Below are positions 8,380 to 16,716 of a stretch of 45,821 nt of DNA, in pieces. A program made the position numbers and the translations under genes. Under the pieces are notes generated by a model that was not told the DNA's origin, did no database searches, and saw only the letters and a list, made by a program, of their open reading frames with translations. The DNA comes from Muribaculaceae bacterium (lineage in GTDB: Bacteria > Bacteroidota > Bacteroidia > Bacteroidales > Muribaculaceae): the NCBI GenBank assembly GCA_003979155.1, contig RYWL01000005.1:1-45821 (forward strand), given 5' to 3'. Numbering within the stretch: position 1 is the stretch's first letter; every line of letters starts with the position of its first letter.

Positions 8380-8399
8380 CAGAATCAAAAGGAATAAAT

Positions 8400-9254
8400 A
8401 TGAAAAGTAAAGACGAATTAATCGACGATTTGCTCACCCTTGCCTTTGCCGAAGATATAGGCGACGGCGATGCCACAACTCTCAGCACCATTGGTCCTGA
8501 TGAAATGGGCCGTCAGCATCTTCTCGTAAAAGAGGAGGGTATACTTGCAGGTGTCGACATAGCGCGCAAAGTATTCGAGAAATTCGATTCTTCGCTTAAA
8601 ATGACTGTGCTTATCCAGGATGGCGCACATGTAAAACCCGGAGATATTGCTTTTGTCGTTGAAGGCCCGGTACGTTCGTTACTCCAGACAGAGCGTACGA
8701 TGCTCAACATAATGCAGCGTATGAGCGGCATTGCCACTATGACAGACAAATATCAGAGCCGTCTGGCCGGACTCGATACAAAGGTGCTCGATACCCGTAA
8801 AACGACTCCCGGCATGCGCATGCTCGAAAAAGAGGCTGTGAAGATTGGAGGAGGCTGCAACCACCGCATTGGCCTCTTCGACATGATTCTTATAAAAGAC
8901 AATCACGTCGATTTTGCCGGAGGTATCGACAAGGCTGTAGAGGCTGCACGCAACTGGTGCAGAGCCAACGGCAAAAACCTGCGTGTTGAAGTGGAAGTGC
9001 GCAATACCAACGAAATCCGCCAGGCTATCGCGGCCGGTGCCGACCGCATAATGCTCGACAATTTTACCCCTGAACGCACTGCCGAGGCTGTGAAATTAAT
9101 TCATTCCGAAGGCCCCGGTATCGAAATCGAATCGAGCGGAGGCATCACTTTCGACACTCTCCGCGCATATGGCGAAGCCGGCGTGGATTATATATCTGTA
9201 GGCGCTCTCACTCACTCTGTGAAAGGTCTCGACATGAGTTTTAAAGCATGTTGA
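8400..9254 (+). CDS. nadC: Nicotinate-nucleotide pyrophosphorylase (carboxylating), NadC
   Basis: A 284-residue quinolinate phosphoribosyltransferase. It converts quinolinate and PRPP to nicotinate mononucleotide, CO2 and pyrophosphate in de novo NAD synthesis. Diagnostic segments are the N-terminal AEDIGDGDATT, the helix ERTMLNIMQRMSGIAT, the substrate-binding KVLDTRKTTPGMR and GGGCNHRIGLFDMILIKDNH, and the C-terminal barrel motif IEIESSGGI. The ATG at 8400 gives the standard start; the reading frame is open further upstream but that would cross the promoter. No nadA or nadB is seen in the window. The gene is followed after 14 bases by a secreted protein gene that probably shares its transcript. 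Confidence 0.97.
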   Translation: MKSKDELIDDLLTLAFAEDIGDGDATTLSTIGPDEMGRQHLLVKEEGILAGVDIARKVFEKFDSSLKMTVLIQDGAHVKPGDIAFVVEGPVRSLLQTERTMLNIMQRMSGIATMTDKYQSRLAGLDTKVLDTRKTTPGMRMLEKEAVKIGGGCNHRIGLFDMILIKDNHVDFAGGIDKAVEAARNWCRANGKNLRVEVEVRNTNEIRQAIAAGADRIMLDNFTPERTAEAVKLIHSEGPGIEIESSGGITFDTLRAYGEAGVDYISVGALTHSVKGLDMSFKAC

Positions 9255-9268
9255 TAAATATAAAGGCT

Positions 9269-10015
9269 ATGAAAAAACTCGCTCTTGTCGCAGTGCTCGC
9301 CCTTTTCGGCTGTCTGGCTGCCGATGCCCAGTATATGTGCGAAAAAGAAGGTGCAGTCCTCAAATACAACGGTACTACAACCATTGAGGGTAAGACCTAC
9401 GACACAGGTTATTCCTGCAAGGTGCTGTCGGTCGTCAAAGACGGCGATGCGGTAGTCTCCTCAACTGTAGAGGAGACTCACAAAGTTCCAGGCAACGATT
9501 TCGCTGAAATTAAAAACAACATCTCGTACTCATACAATCCTGCGACAGGTCTTACTGTGGAACATCTTATGACTGCTGATGAGTTTCGCAAACTCATTAC
9601 TAATATCGTAAGTGAGGCTATGCGACAAATGGGTCAGACCTTCAACGAATCGATGCTTGTAGAAATACAGAAAGCTATTACAGTGAAGGGAGATCTCTCG
9701 CTCGACCTGCCGGCCGAGTTCGATGCCGAGGCCAAAGTACCAAACCGCTCGATAAAGGCATCTGTGCAGGGCATGTCGATGACAATGAATCTGTGGAATG
9801 TAAAATATCTCGGATTCGAAGACGTGGAAGTGCCTGCCGGAAAATATGAGAAATGCCTCAAACTTACTTATGTGCTCAAGCAGACTTCGCCTCAGGGCAG
9901 CGACAAGACCACCGTCGAGGCCTGGTACGCTAAAGGCGTAGGACCTGTAAAAAAGATATCTGCCGACAGCAAAGGCAATCCTGTTGCAGAGGAAGTACTT
10001 GCAGAAATAAAATAA
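9269..10015 (+). CDS. Secreted TapB-like (DUF3108-type) protein
   Basis: A 248-residue exported protein of unknown function. The signal peptide MKKLALVAVLALFGCLAADA is followed by Gln; cleavage after ADA is most likely, although the inner FGC could also serve as a lipobox. The mature part is rich in beta strand and shows the pattern of the TapB/DUF3108 group: EVPAGKYEKCLKLTYVLKQ followed by EAWYAKGVGPVKK, in which the AG(T/K)(F/Y)xCxK and WYAxGVG segments are the recurrent family marks. Such proteins are periplasmic or outer-membrane associated in Bacteroidota; no reaction is known. The ATG at 9269 is chosen because it begins the signal peptide; a longer in-frame start at 9248 overlaps nadC. 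It probably shares the nadC transcript. Confidence 0.7.
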   Translation: MKKLALVAVLALFGCLAADAQYMCEKEGAVLKYNGTTTIEGKTYDTGYSCKVLSVVKDGDAVVSSTVEETHKVPGNDFAEIKNNISYSYNPATGLTVEHLMTADEFRKLITNIVSEAMRQMGQTFNESMLVEIQKAITVKGDLSLDLPAEFDAEAKVPNRSIKASVQGMSMTMNLWNVKYLGFEDVEVPAGKYEKCLKLTYVLKQTSPQGSDKTTVEAWYAKGVGPVKKISADSKGNPVAEEVLAEIK

Positions 10016-10027
10016 TAATAAATAAAT

Positions 10028-10047
10028 GGAGCGTGCACAGACGCTCC
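10028..10047 (+). terminator. Short hairpin after the nadC unit
   Basis: GGAGCGT (10028-10034) pairs perfectly with ACGCTCC (10041-10047) around a six-base loop. Only GTTTG follows, so the U-tract is poor. It is placed correctly to end the nadC transcript ahead of typA, but could also be a processing or stability hairpin. Confidence 0.45.
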
Positions 10048-10084
10048 GTTTGTGCTGTTATAAAGAATAACAATCCAATAGTGT

Positions 10085-11884
10085 ATGCAAAAAATACGTA
10101 ACATTGCTATCATCGCCCATGTCGACCACGGCAAGACTACCCTTGTTGACAAAATGTTGCTGGCCGGACACCTCTTTCGTGAGAACCAGAATGCAGGCGA
10201 ACTCATTCTTGACAACAACGACCTCGAGCGCGAGCGTGGCATAACAATTCTTTCGAAAAACGTATCTATAAATTATAAGGATTACAAAATCAATATCATC
10301 GACACTCCCGGACACGCCGATTTTGGCGGCGAGGTTGAGCGTGTGCTCAATATGGCCGACGGCTGTATTCTTCTTGTCGATGCTTTCGAAGGCCCGATGC
10401 CTCAGACCCGATTTGTTCTCCAGAAAGCTCTTCAGATAGGTCTGAAGCCTATTGTTGTAATCAACAAGGTCGACAAACCGAATTGCCGCCCCGAAGAAGT
10501 GCAGGAGATGGTGTTCGACCTCATGTTTAACCTCGACGCTACAGAAGAGCAGCTCGACTTCCCCACACTCTACGGCTCTGCCAAGCAAGGCTGGATGAGT
10601 ACCGACCTCGCCACACCTACCGACAATATCACTCCGCTTCTCGACACTATTGTCGAAATTATTCCCGGTCCGGAGGAGAACCCCGGCGACACACAGATGC
10701 TAATCACTTCGCTCGACTATTCTAAATACGTTGGACGTATCGCAATTGGCCGTGTGCACCGTGGCGTTGTAAAGGAAGGCCAGGAGATTGGACTGTGCCG
10801 TCGCGACGGCTCTGTGTCGCGTCAGCGTATCAAAGAACTTCATACCTTCGAGGGCATGGGACGTAAGAAAGTTGAAAGCGTGGAAAACGGCGACATCTGT
10901 GCTCTTATAGGTATCGAAGGTTTCGAAATCGGCGACACTGTCACTCTTATCGACAATCCCGAACCGCTGCCGCGTATAGCTATCGACGAGCCTACCATGT
11001 CGATGCTTTTCACTATTAACGACAGCCCCTTCTTCGGTAAGGACGGCAAATTCGTTACTTCGCGTCATGTCGGCGACCGTCTCGCAGCCGAACTCGACCG
11101 CAACCTTGCACTACGTGTTGAAAAAGGCAACCGTGAAGACCAGTGGATTGTATATGGTCGAGGCGTGCTGCATCTGTCGGTGCTGATAGAGACAATGCGT
11201 CGCGAAGGCTACGAACTGCAGGTGGGTCAGCCGCAGGTAATCATCAAAGAAATCAATGGCAAAAACTGTGAGCCTGTAGAACTTCTCACCATAAACGTGC
11301 CCGAAGAGAGCGCATCGAAGATGATAGACATGGTCACACGCCGCAAGGGCGACCTTATGTCGATGGAAACTAAAGGCGAGCGCACATCGATGGAATTCCA
11401 GATTCCGTCGCGCGGTATCATCGGTCTGCGAAGCAATGTGCTCACAGCGTCGGGCGGCGAGGCCATCATGGCTCACCGTTTCCTCGAATATCAGCCGTGG
11501 AAGGGTGACATCGAACGCCGTACAAACGGTTCGCTTGTGGCAATGGAGTCGGGTACAGCATACGCCTACGCCATTGACAAGCTTCAGGATCGCGGCCGAT
11601 TCTTCATCTTCCCCCAGGAAGAGGTTTATGCCGGTCAAGTTGTAGGCGAGAACGCCAAAGACCAGGATATTCCCGTCAATGTCACAAAGAGCAAGAAACT
11701 CACCAATATGCGTGCGTCGGGTGCCGACGACAAGGCCAAGATTGTTCCTCCTGTGGTATTCAGCCTCGAGGAGTCTCTCGAGTATATCAAAGAGGATGAA
11801 TATCTCGAAGTCACTCCGCATCATCTGCGCATACGAAAAATAATTCTTGACGAAACCGAGCGCAAACGCGCCAACCGCCAGTAA
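10085..11884 (+). CDS. typA: Translational GTPase TypA/BipA
   Basis: A 599-residue ribosome-binding GTPase related to EF-G, acting in ribosome assembly and stress adaptation. The GTPase motifs are AHVDHGKTT (G1, 11-19), RERGITI (G2), [14 protein letters not shown] (G3) and NKVDKP (G4). Domain II, two EF-G-like alpha/beta domains and the BipA-specific C-terminal domain follow ([12 protein letters not shown]-like segment reading [11 protein letters not shown], then [20 protein letters not shown] and the final [10 protein letters not shown]). Length is normal for the family. No canonical TAnnTTTG box was found in the 69 bases upstream, so the promoter is unresolved. folP begins 11 bases after the stop. 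Confidence 0.97.
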   Translation: MQKIRNIAIIAHVDHGKTTLVDKMLLAGHLFRENQNAGELILDNNDLERERGITILSKNVSINYKDYKINIIDTPGHADFGGEVERVLNMADGCILLVDAFEGPMPQTRFVLQKALQIGLKPIVVINKVDKPNCRPEEVQEMVFDLMFNLDATEEQLDFPTLYGSAKQGWMSTDLATPTDNITPLLDTIVEIIPGPEENPGDTQMLITSLDYSKYVGRIAIGRVHRGVVKEGQEIGLCRRDGSVSRQRIKELHTFEGMGRKKVESVENGDICALIGIEGFEIGDTVTLIDNPEPLPRIAIDEPTMSMLFTINDSPFFGKDGKFVTSRHVGDRLAAELDRNLALRVEKGNREDQWIVYGRGVLHLSVLIETMRREGYELQVGQPQVIIKEINGKNCEPVELLTINVPEESASKMIDMVTRRKGDLMSMETKGERTSMEFQIPSRGIIGLRSNVLTASGGEAIMAHRFLEYQPWKGDIERRTNGSLVAMESGTAYAYAIDKLQDRGRFFIFPQEEVYAGQVVGENAKDQDIPVNVTKSKKLTNMRASGADDKAKIVPPVVFSLEESLEYIKEDEYLEVTPHHLRIRKIILDETERKRANRQ

Positions 11885-11895
11885 AACATCTGCAC

Positions 11896-12738
11896 ATGCA
11901 GCCTTTTTCGCTCAACATACGAGGCCGAATACACGAGTATCATCGTCCGGCAGTGATGGGTATAATAAACATCACTCCCGACAGTTTTTTTGCGCAATCG
12001 CGAGTGCAAAGCGACGGTGAGATTGCCGGCAAGGCCTTGAAACTGCTGAGCGAAGGGGCCGACATGCTCGATGTCGGTGCATATTCTTCGCGTCCTGGTG
12101 CCGGCGAAGTGCCTGAGGCAGAAGAATGCCGCCGTCTGGAAAACGCCCTGAGAGTAATCCGGGAGGCCGTAGGTGATGGCGTGCCTGTGTCTGTCGATAC
12201 ATTTCGCGCTTCTGTTGCCCGCAAATGCGTAGAGCAGTGGGGTGCAGATATCATCAACGACATTTCGGGCGGCATGCTCGACGACAAGATGTTCGAGACT
12301 GTGGCCGAACTTCATTGCCCCTACATACTCATGCATATGCGTGGAACGCCTGCAACAATGCAGTCGATGACGCAGTACAATGATGTCACAGCCGATGTGA
12401 TTGCAGAATTAAGCCGACAGCTTAATAAGCTCGAAGAACTCGGTGTCGCCGATGTAATCATAGACCCGGGCTTCGGCTTTGCGAAAACCCTCGAACAGAA
12501 CTATGAGTTGATGCGCAATCTGCGCTCGTTCGACATACTCGGCCGTCCGGTACTTGTGGGAGTGTCGCGCAAATCGATGCTCACAAAACTGTTGCAAATC
12601 TCTGTAGCGGAGGCCGAGCTTCCAACCGCTGTGCTCGGCGCAGTGGCTATCGAACGAGGTGCTGCCATACTGCGTGTTCACGATGTCGTGGCAGCCCGTC
12701 AGTCAATAACCATCCTCAATGCTGTAGAACCATGTTAA
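11896..12738 (+). CDS. folP: Dihydropteroate synthase FolP
   Basis: A 280-residue TIM-barrel enzyme that joins 6-hydroxymethyl-dihydropterin pyrophosphate to p-aminobenzoate in folate synthesis, the target of sulfonamides. Motifs are MGIINITPDSFF, ADMLDVGAYSSRPGA, DIINDISGG, ILMHMRGTPATMQ, DPGFGFAKTLEQNYELM and the substrate-binding LVGVSRKSML. Loop 2 carries the usual SRPGA with no insertion. Its last codons overlap the cdaA start by seven bases (ATGTTAA), which suggests translational coupling. folP next to the diadenylate cyclase gene is a recurring arrangement in Bacteroidota. Confidence 0.97.
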   Translation: MQPFSLNIRGRIHEYHRPAVMGIINITPDSFFAQSRVQSDGEIAGKALKLLSEGADMLDVGAYSSRPGAGEVPEAEECRRLENALRVIREAVGDGVPVSVDTFRASVARKCVEQWGADIINDISGGMLDDKMFETVAELHCPYILMHMRGTPATMQSMTQYNDVTADVIAELSRQLNKLEELGVADVIIDPGFGFAKTLEQNYELMRNLRSFDILGRPVLVGVSRKSMLTKLLQISVAEAELPTAVLGAVAIERGAAILRVHDVVAARQSITILNAVEPC

Positions 12739-13514
12739 GTATCGGAATAAAAGACGCTGTTGACATACTGCTTTTCGCAGTGTTGCTCTTCTATATTTAC
12801 CGGCTTATGAAAGAGTCGGGCACCATCAATATCTTCTATGGCGTGCTCGCATTCATAGTTGTTTGGGTGCTCGCGTCCGAGATATTCAACATGCGTCTTA
12901 TCGGCACGATACTCGATAAGTTCATGGCCATAGGCCTGATTATTCTTGTAATATTGTTTCAAGATCCTATCAAACGATTTCTTGTGGAACTCGGGTCGCA
13001 CCGCCGCTGGAAATTTTTGCGCAAGATTTTTCATCACCACGGCAAGGAAGCCGAAGATGAAGCTCTTGTGTGGGTAATGCCTGTGGTGTATGCCTGCATG
13101 AGCATGTCGAAGAGCAAAACGGGAGCGCTTATTGTGATTGAACAGTCGATTCCACTCGATATTTACGCAGCTACCGGCGATGTGATTGATGCCAATATCA
13201 ACACCCGCCTTATTGAGAATATTTTCTTTAAAAACTCACCGCTTCACGACGGAGCCCTTATCCTTGCCCATAACAAACTCGAAGCCGCAGGATGCATCCT
13301 GCCGGTGAGCCACGACAGCGACGTGCCACGCACACTCGGCCTTCGTCACCGTTCGGCTCTCGGCATAGCCCAGGCGACAGATGCAGTTGCTGTGGTAGTC
13401 TCGGAGGAGACAGGCAATATCTCCATAGCGCATCGCGGAAAACTCAATACCCGTATTACAACCACAGAACTCGAGCACCGCCTCAATGCCATTGCCATTA
13501 CTTTGGCCAAGTAA
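12732..13514 (+). CDS. cdaA: Diadenylate cyclase CdaA (DacA)
   Basis: A 260-residue membrane enzyme that condenses two ATP to cyclic di-AMP, a second messenger linked with osmotic balance, potassium transport and cell-wall homeostasis. Three predicted transmembrane segments (about 10-24, 34-52 and 62-79) precede a DisA_N cyclase domain. The catalytic motifs are complete: DGA in LHDGALIL (173-175) and RHR in LRHRSALG (205-207). A DisA-type DNA-binding part is absent, as expected for CdaA. The ATG lies inside the folP 3' end. No CdaR regulator gene is adjacent. The unit ends at the strong terminator at 13549-13587. Confidence 0.96.
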   Translation: MLSIGIKDAVDILLFAVLLFYIYRLMKESGTINIFYGVLAFIVVWVLASEIFNMRLIGTILDKFMAIGLIILVILFQDPIKRFLVELGSHRRWKFLRKIFHHHGKEAEDEALVWVMPVVYACMSMSKSKTGALIVIEQSIPLDIYAATGDVIDANINTRLIENIFFKNSPLHDGALILAHNKLEAAGCILPVSHDSDVPRTLGLRHRSALGIAQATDAVAVVVSEETGNISIAHRGKLNTRITTTELEHRLNAIAITLAK

Positions 13515-13517
13515 TAT

Positions 13518-13548
13518 TTTGCAATATCATTCAAAATTCATAAATTTG
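13518..13548 (+). promoter_or_regulatory. Promoter of dnaN
   Basis: TTTG (13518-13521), a 19-base spacer and TAAATTTG (13541-13548) fit the Bacteroidota consensus exactly. Transcription should start at about 13552-13555, which is inside the left arm of the terminator hairpin at 13549-13587. The leader to the dnaN ATG would be about 62-65 bases. Confidence 0.7.
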
Positions 13549-13587
13549 TAGACTGAAAGCGCACCTGCGTTTTCAGTCTATTTTTTT
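13549..13587 (+). terminator. Intrinsic terminator of the typA-folP-cdaA unit
   Basis: A 14-bp stem (13549-13562 with 13567-13580, one G-U pair) closes a four-base ACCT loop and is followed by seven T residues. This is the clearest intrinsic terminator in the window. It abuts the -7 box of the dnaN promoter. Confidence 0.85.
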
Positions 13588-13616
13588 GCAAATTAATCCA
13601 AGACTTCCATAGAAAC

Positions 13617-14744
13617 ATGAAATTTAACGTTTCAAGTAAAGCCCTTTACAGCGCTACTTCGGCTGTAAGCAAGGTTATCAATTCGAAGAATGCTCTTTCG
13701 ATTCTTGATAATTTCCACATCAAGATTGAGGGCAATACACTCACTATCACCGGTTCGGACCAGGAGAATGCACTCACGGCACGTCTTGAAGTCACCGGCG
13801 TAAAGGGCGAAGGCTCGTTCTGCCTCGGAGCACGTCGTCTTGTCGAACTCCTCAAAGAGCTCCCCGACCAGGGCATGGAAGTAAAGATAAACGAAGAAAC
13901 CCTCGAAGTACAACTGTCGTATTCGTCGGGCCACTATTCGTTTGTAGGCATTCCCGGCGACCAGTATCCTCAGTTCCAGGCCGACACCCGCACAGAACCT
14001 ATCGTATTCAGCATCGCTACCGAGCAGATGATTGCCGGACTCGACAATACGATGTTTGCCGTAAGCAATGATGAATACCGCCAGATAATGCAGGGCGTGC
14101 TGATGGATGTAAATCCCGACAGCATCACATTTGTGGCTACCGATACACGCAAACTGGTCCGCTACATCGACCGTCGCACTGCTCCAGGTGTGAAAGGTGC
14201 TTGCGTGATACCTTCGAAGCCATCAAACGTAATCAAGACCGTGTTTGCCAAGGAAGAGACTCTCAACATTACCATGAATGCCTCGAATGCTGTAATTGAG
14301 AGCAAAAACTTCACATTTCAGTGCACCTTCCTCAACGGTAACTATCCCGACTACAACCGTGTGATACCCAAGAACAATACGCAGGTGCTTACAGTCGACC
14401 GTCTGTCATTCCTCAACGCAGTGCGCCGTGTAGGCCTGTTTGTTGAAGTAGACGGAGGTCTTGAGAAATTCCGTATCACTTCCGAGAGCATGCTTCTGAA
14501 ATCGAACGACCCGAGTCTTTGCACCAGCGCACGCGAACAAGTGCCTTGCTCGTTCACCGGAACAGAGTTAACAATCGGTTTTAGCGCCAATTACCTTGTG
14601 GAGATTCTTACCACCCTTCAGGGCGCGGACGTCATTGTGAACCTCGGCGACGCAGGCCGTCCCGGCGTGTTCCGTCCTGGCAAAGAGCCGGAGAATACAG
14701 AGCTTGTTATGCTCCTTATGCCTATGACTGTAGGCGATTTCTGA
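13617..14744 (+). CDS. dnaN: DNA polymerase III beta sliding clamp DnaN
   Basis: A 375-residue protein that dimerises into the ring tethering DNA polymerase III to its template. Three structurally similar clamp domains are apparent: MKFNVSSKALYSATSAVSKVI at the N-terminus, a central domain beginning around TEPIVFSIATEQMIAGLDN, and a third containing KNFTFQCTFLNGNYPDY. The C-terminus ends in LLMPMTVGDF, the usual hydrophobic-pocket strand that binds clamp partners. Length is normal. It has its own promoter and is followed after 17 bases by an epsilon-type exonuclease gene, so two replisome-related products share a transcript. dnaA and recF are not nearby. Confidence 0.97.
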   Translation: MKFNVSSKALYSATSAVSKVINSKNALSILDNFHIKIEGNTLTITGSDQENALTARLEVTGVKGEGSFCLGARRLVELLKELPDQGMEVKINEETLEVQLSYSSGHYSFVGIPGDQYPQFQADTRTEPIVFSIATEQMIAGLDNTMFAVSNDEYRQIMQGVLMDVNPDSITFVATDTRKLVRYIDRRTAPGVKGACVIPSKPSNVIKTVFAKEETLNITMNASNAVIESKNFTFQCTFLNGNYPDYNRVIPKNNTQVLTVDRLSFLNAVRRVGLFVEVDGGLEKFRITSESMLLKSNDPSLCTSAREQVPCSFTGTELTIGFSANYLVEILTTLQGADVIVNLGDAGRPGVFRPGKEPENTELVMLLMPMTVGDF

Positions 14745-14761
14745 TTCCAAATCAGTAGAAC

Positions 14762-15526
14762 ATGAAATTAAAACTCAGCCGACCGATTGTATTTTTCGAC
14801 CTTGAGACCACCGGTACCAACGTCAGCACCGACCGTATTGTGGAGATTTCACTTGTGAAACTCATGCCCAACGGTGAGGTGAAAAGCAAAACACGCCGTA
14901 TAAATCCTCAAATGCCGATTCCGGCAGAGGCTACCGCAGTGCATCATATCACCGATGCAGATGTTGCCGATGAGCCCACGTTTGCCCAGGTGGCAAATTC
15001 GCTCGCTCAAATCATGAGCGGATGTGATATCGCCGGGTTCAACAGCAATCGCTTCGACATTCCTCTGCTCGATCAGGAATTCGAGCGTGCCAAAGTAGAC
15101 TTTGATTTCTCAAAGGCACGGTTTATCGATGTTCAGACCATATACCACAAGAAAGAACCCCGCACACTCGTGGCGGCTTATCGCTATTATTGCGGAAAAA
15201 ATCTTGAAGACGCACACAGTGCATTGGCCGACACAACAGCTACAATGGAAGTGCTTCTCGCTCAGCTTGAAAAATACGAAGACCTGCCTTGCGATGTTGC
15301 CGCTCTCTCGGAGTATGCCTGCAATAACCGCAACGTAGACCTTATGGGACGCCTGATTTTCGATGAACAAGGCCGCGAGATAATTAATTTCGGAAAATAT
15401 AAAGGTAAGCTTGCCGAAGAGGTTCTATCAAAAGACCCCGGCTACTATAGCTGGATTATGAATGGCGACTTCCCTCTGAACACGAAGAACGCTTTTACCC
15501 GTATTCGCCTCAGATGCAAGAAATGA
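14762..15526 (+). CDS. DnaQ-family 3'-5' exonuclease (Pol III epsilon-like)
   Basis: A 254-residue DEDD exonuclease. ExoI is FFDLETTGTN with Asp13 and Glu15, ExoII is the FNSNRFDIPLLDQEF segment, and ExoIII is HSALADTTATMEVL with the terminal Asp, of the DEDDh type. The C-terminal 60 residues (FGKYKGKLAEEVL ... YYSWIMNGDFPL) form a small domain seen in ExoX-like exonucleases and DUF3820-type proteins rather than a polymerase-binding tail. It may proofread DNA polymerase III or act as a separate repair exonuclease. The position right after dnaN supports a role at the replication fork. Its stop codon overlaps the preferred coaBC start as ATGA. Confidence 0.88.
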   Translation: MKLKLSRPIVFFDLETTGTNVSTDRIVEISLVKLMPNGEVKSKTRRINPQMPIPAEATAVHHITDADVADEPTFAQVANSLAQIMSGCDIAGFNSNRFDIPLLDQEFERAKVDFDFSKARFIDVQTIYHKKEPRTLVAAYRYYCGKNLEDAHSALADTTATMEVLLAQLEKYEDLPCDVAALSEYACNNRNVDLMGRLIFDEQGREIINFGKYKGKLAEEVLSKDPGYYSWIMNGDFPLNTKNAFTRIRLRCKK

Positions 15527-16716
15527 ACAATCTCAAAGGCAAGCGCATCATTCTTGGCATTACCGGCGGCATTGCCGCGTACAAAAGTGTGGTGTTGCTC
15601 CGACTGCTTGTAAAAGCTGGTGCGGAAGTGCAGGTTGTGATTACACCGGCCGGTAAGGAATTCATTACACCGGTCACGCTGTCAGCTCTTTCGGGCAAGC
15701 CTGTTATCTGTGATTTTTTTACTGCGAATACGGGCGAATGGCATTCGCATGTCGACATCGGCCTATGGGCCGATGCTATGGTTATAGCTCCGGCAACGGC
15801 ATGTACTCTTGCCAAAATGGCTACAGGTGTTGCCGACAATATGCTTGTTACAACCTACCTGTCGGCAAAAGCCCCTGTGTTTGTTGCTCCTGCCATGGAC
15901 CTCGACATGATGGCTCATCCGTCGACACTCAGAAACCTCGAAACACTGAAAGCCGATGGAGTTACTGTCATCGAACCTGAAACGGGCGAGCTGGCAAGTC
16001 ATCTCATAGGCCGTGGACGAATGGAAGAACCGGAGAGAATTGCCGAAGTTCTCGACCGTTTTTTTGCTGTCGGACAAAGCCTTGTTGGAAAAAAAGTGCT
16101 GATAACGGCCGGGCCTACATATGAGCGGATAGACCCGGTGCGCTTCATAGGAAATTTTTCGACCGGTAAAATGGGCTACGCTCTTGCCGCTGAGGCTGCA
16201 CGACGCGGAGCCGAAGTGACAATGGTAAGTGGCCCGACAGCTATGCCGAAGCCGGCAGGTGTGCATGTGATAAATGTGGAAAGTGCACGACAGATGCTCA
16301 AGGCTGTGGAGGCCGTTTTTGACGGAACCGACATAGCCATAATGGCGGCGGCTGTCGCAGACTATGCCCCCGAGCACTATACAGATCATAAAATCAAGCG
16401 CGAGCACGACGATGTGGATTGTATACGTCTTGTCAAGAACCATGACATCGCAGCTACTCTCGGCCGGAAAAAGAAGCCCGGACAATTCATTGTGGGATTT
16501 GCCCTCGAAACCGACAACGGAATCGCAAACGCCTGCGAAAAACTCGAACGCAAAAACCTTGACATGATTGTACTCAACAGCCTCAGTGACAAAGGTGCGG
16601 GATTTGGCACGGATACAAACAAAATAACTGTCATTACTCGCGACGGTGAAACGGCTTTCCCTCTCAAGAGCAAAGCCGAAGTGGCCGCCGATATTATAGA
16701 CTGTATAACGGCATGA
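15523..16716 (+). CDS. coaBC: Bifunctional CoaBC (phosphopantothenoylcysteine decarboxylase/synthetase)
   Basis: A 397-residue fusion for two steps of coenzyme A synthesis: CoaB ligates cysteine to 4'-phosphopantothenate and CoaC decarboxylates the product with FMN. The N-terminal flavoprotein domain begins with KRIILGITGGIAAYKS and carries WHSHVDIGLWAD with the catalytic-type His. The active-site segment is PAMDLDMMAHPS, where most families have PAMNxxM; the Asp form is one I recall from other Bacteroidota. CoaB begins near GKKVLITAGPTYERIDPVR and contains the lysine motif DHKIKR. The ATG at 15523 makes an ATGA overlap with the exonuclease stop; an ATG nine bases earlier is the alternative. 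porD overlaps its stop in the same way. Confidence 0.95.
   Translation: MNNLKGKRIILGITGGIAAYKSVVLLRLLVKAGAEVQVVITPAGKEFITPVTLSALSGKPVICDFFTANTGEWHSHVDIGLWADAMVIAPATACTLAKMATGVADNMLVTTYLSAKAPVFVAPAMDLDMMAHPSTLRNLETLKADGVTVIEPETGELASHLIGRGRMEEPERIAEVLDRFFAVGQSLVGKKVLITAGPTYERIDPVRFIGNFSTGKMGYALAAEAARRGAEVTMVSGPTAMPKPAGVHVINVESARQMLKAVEAVFDGTDIAIMAAAVADYAPEHYTDHKIKREHDDVDCIRLVKNHDIAATLGRKKKPGQFIVGFALETDNGIANACEKLERKNLDMIVLNSLSDKGAGFGTDTNKITVITRDGETAFPLKSKAEVAADIIDCITA

Noticed and set aside
10016-10084. A promoter for typA
   Set aside because: TTTG is present, but no TAnnTTTG box lies at a fitting distance; nothing was assigned.
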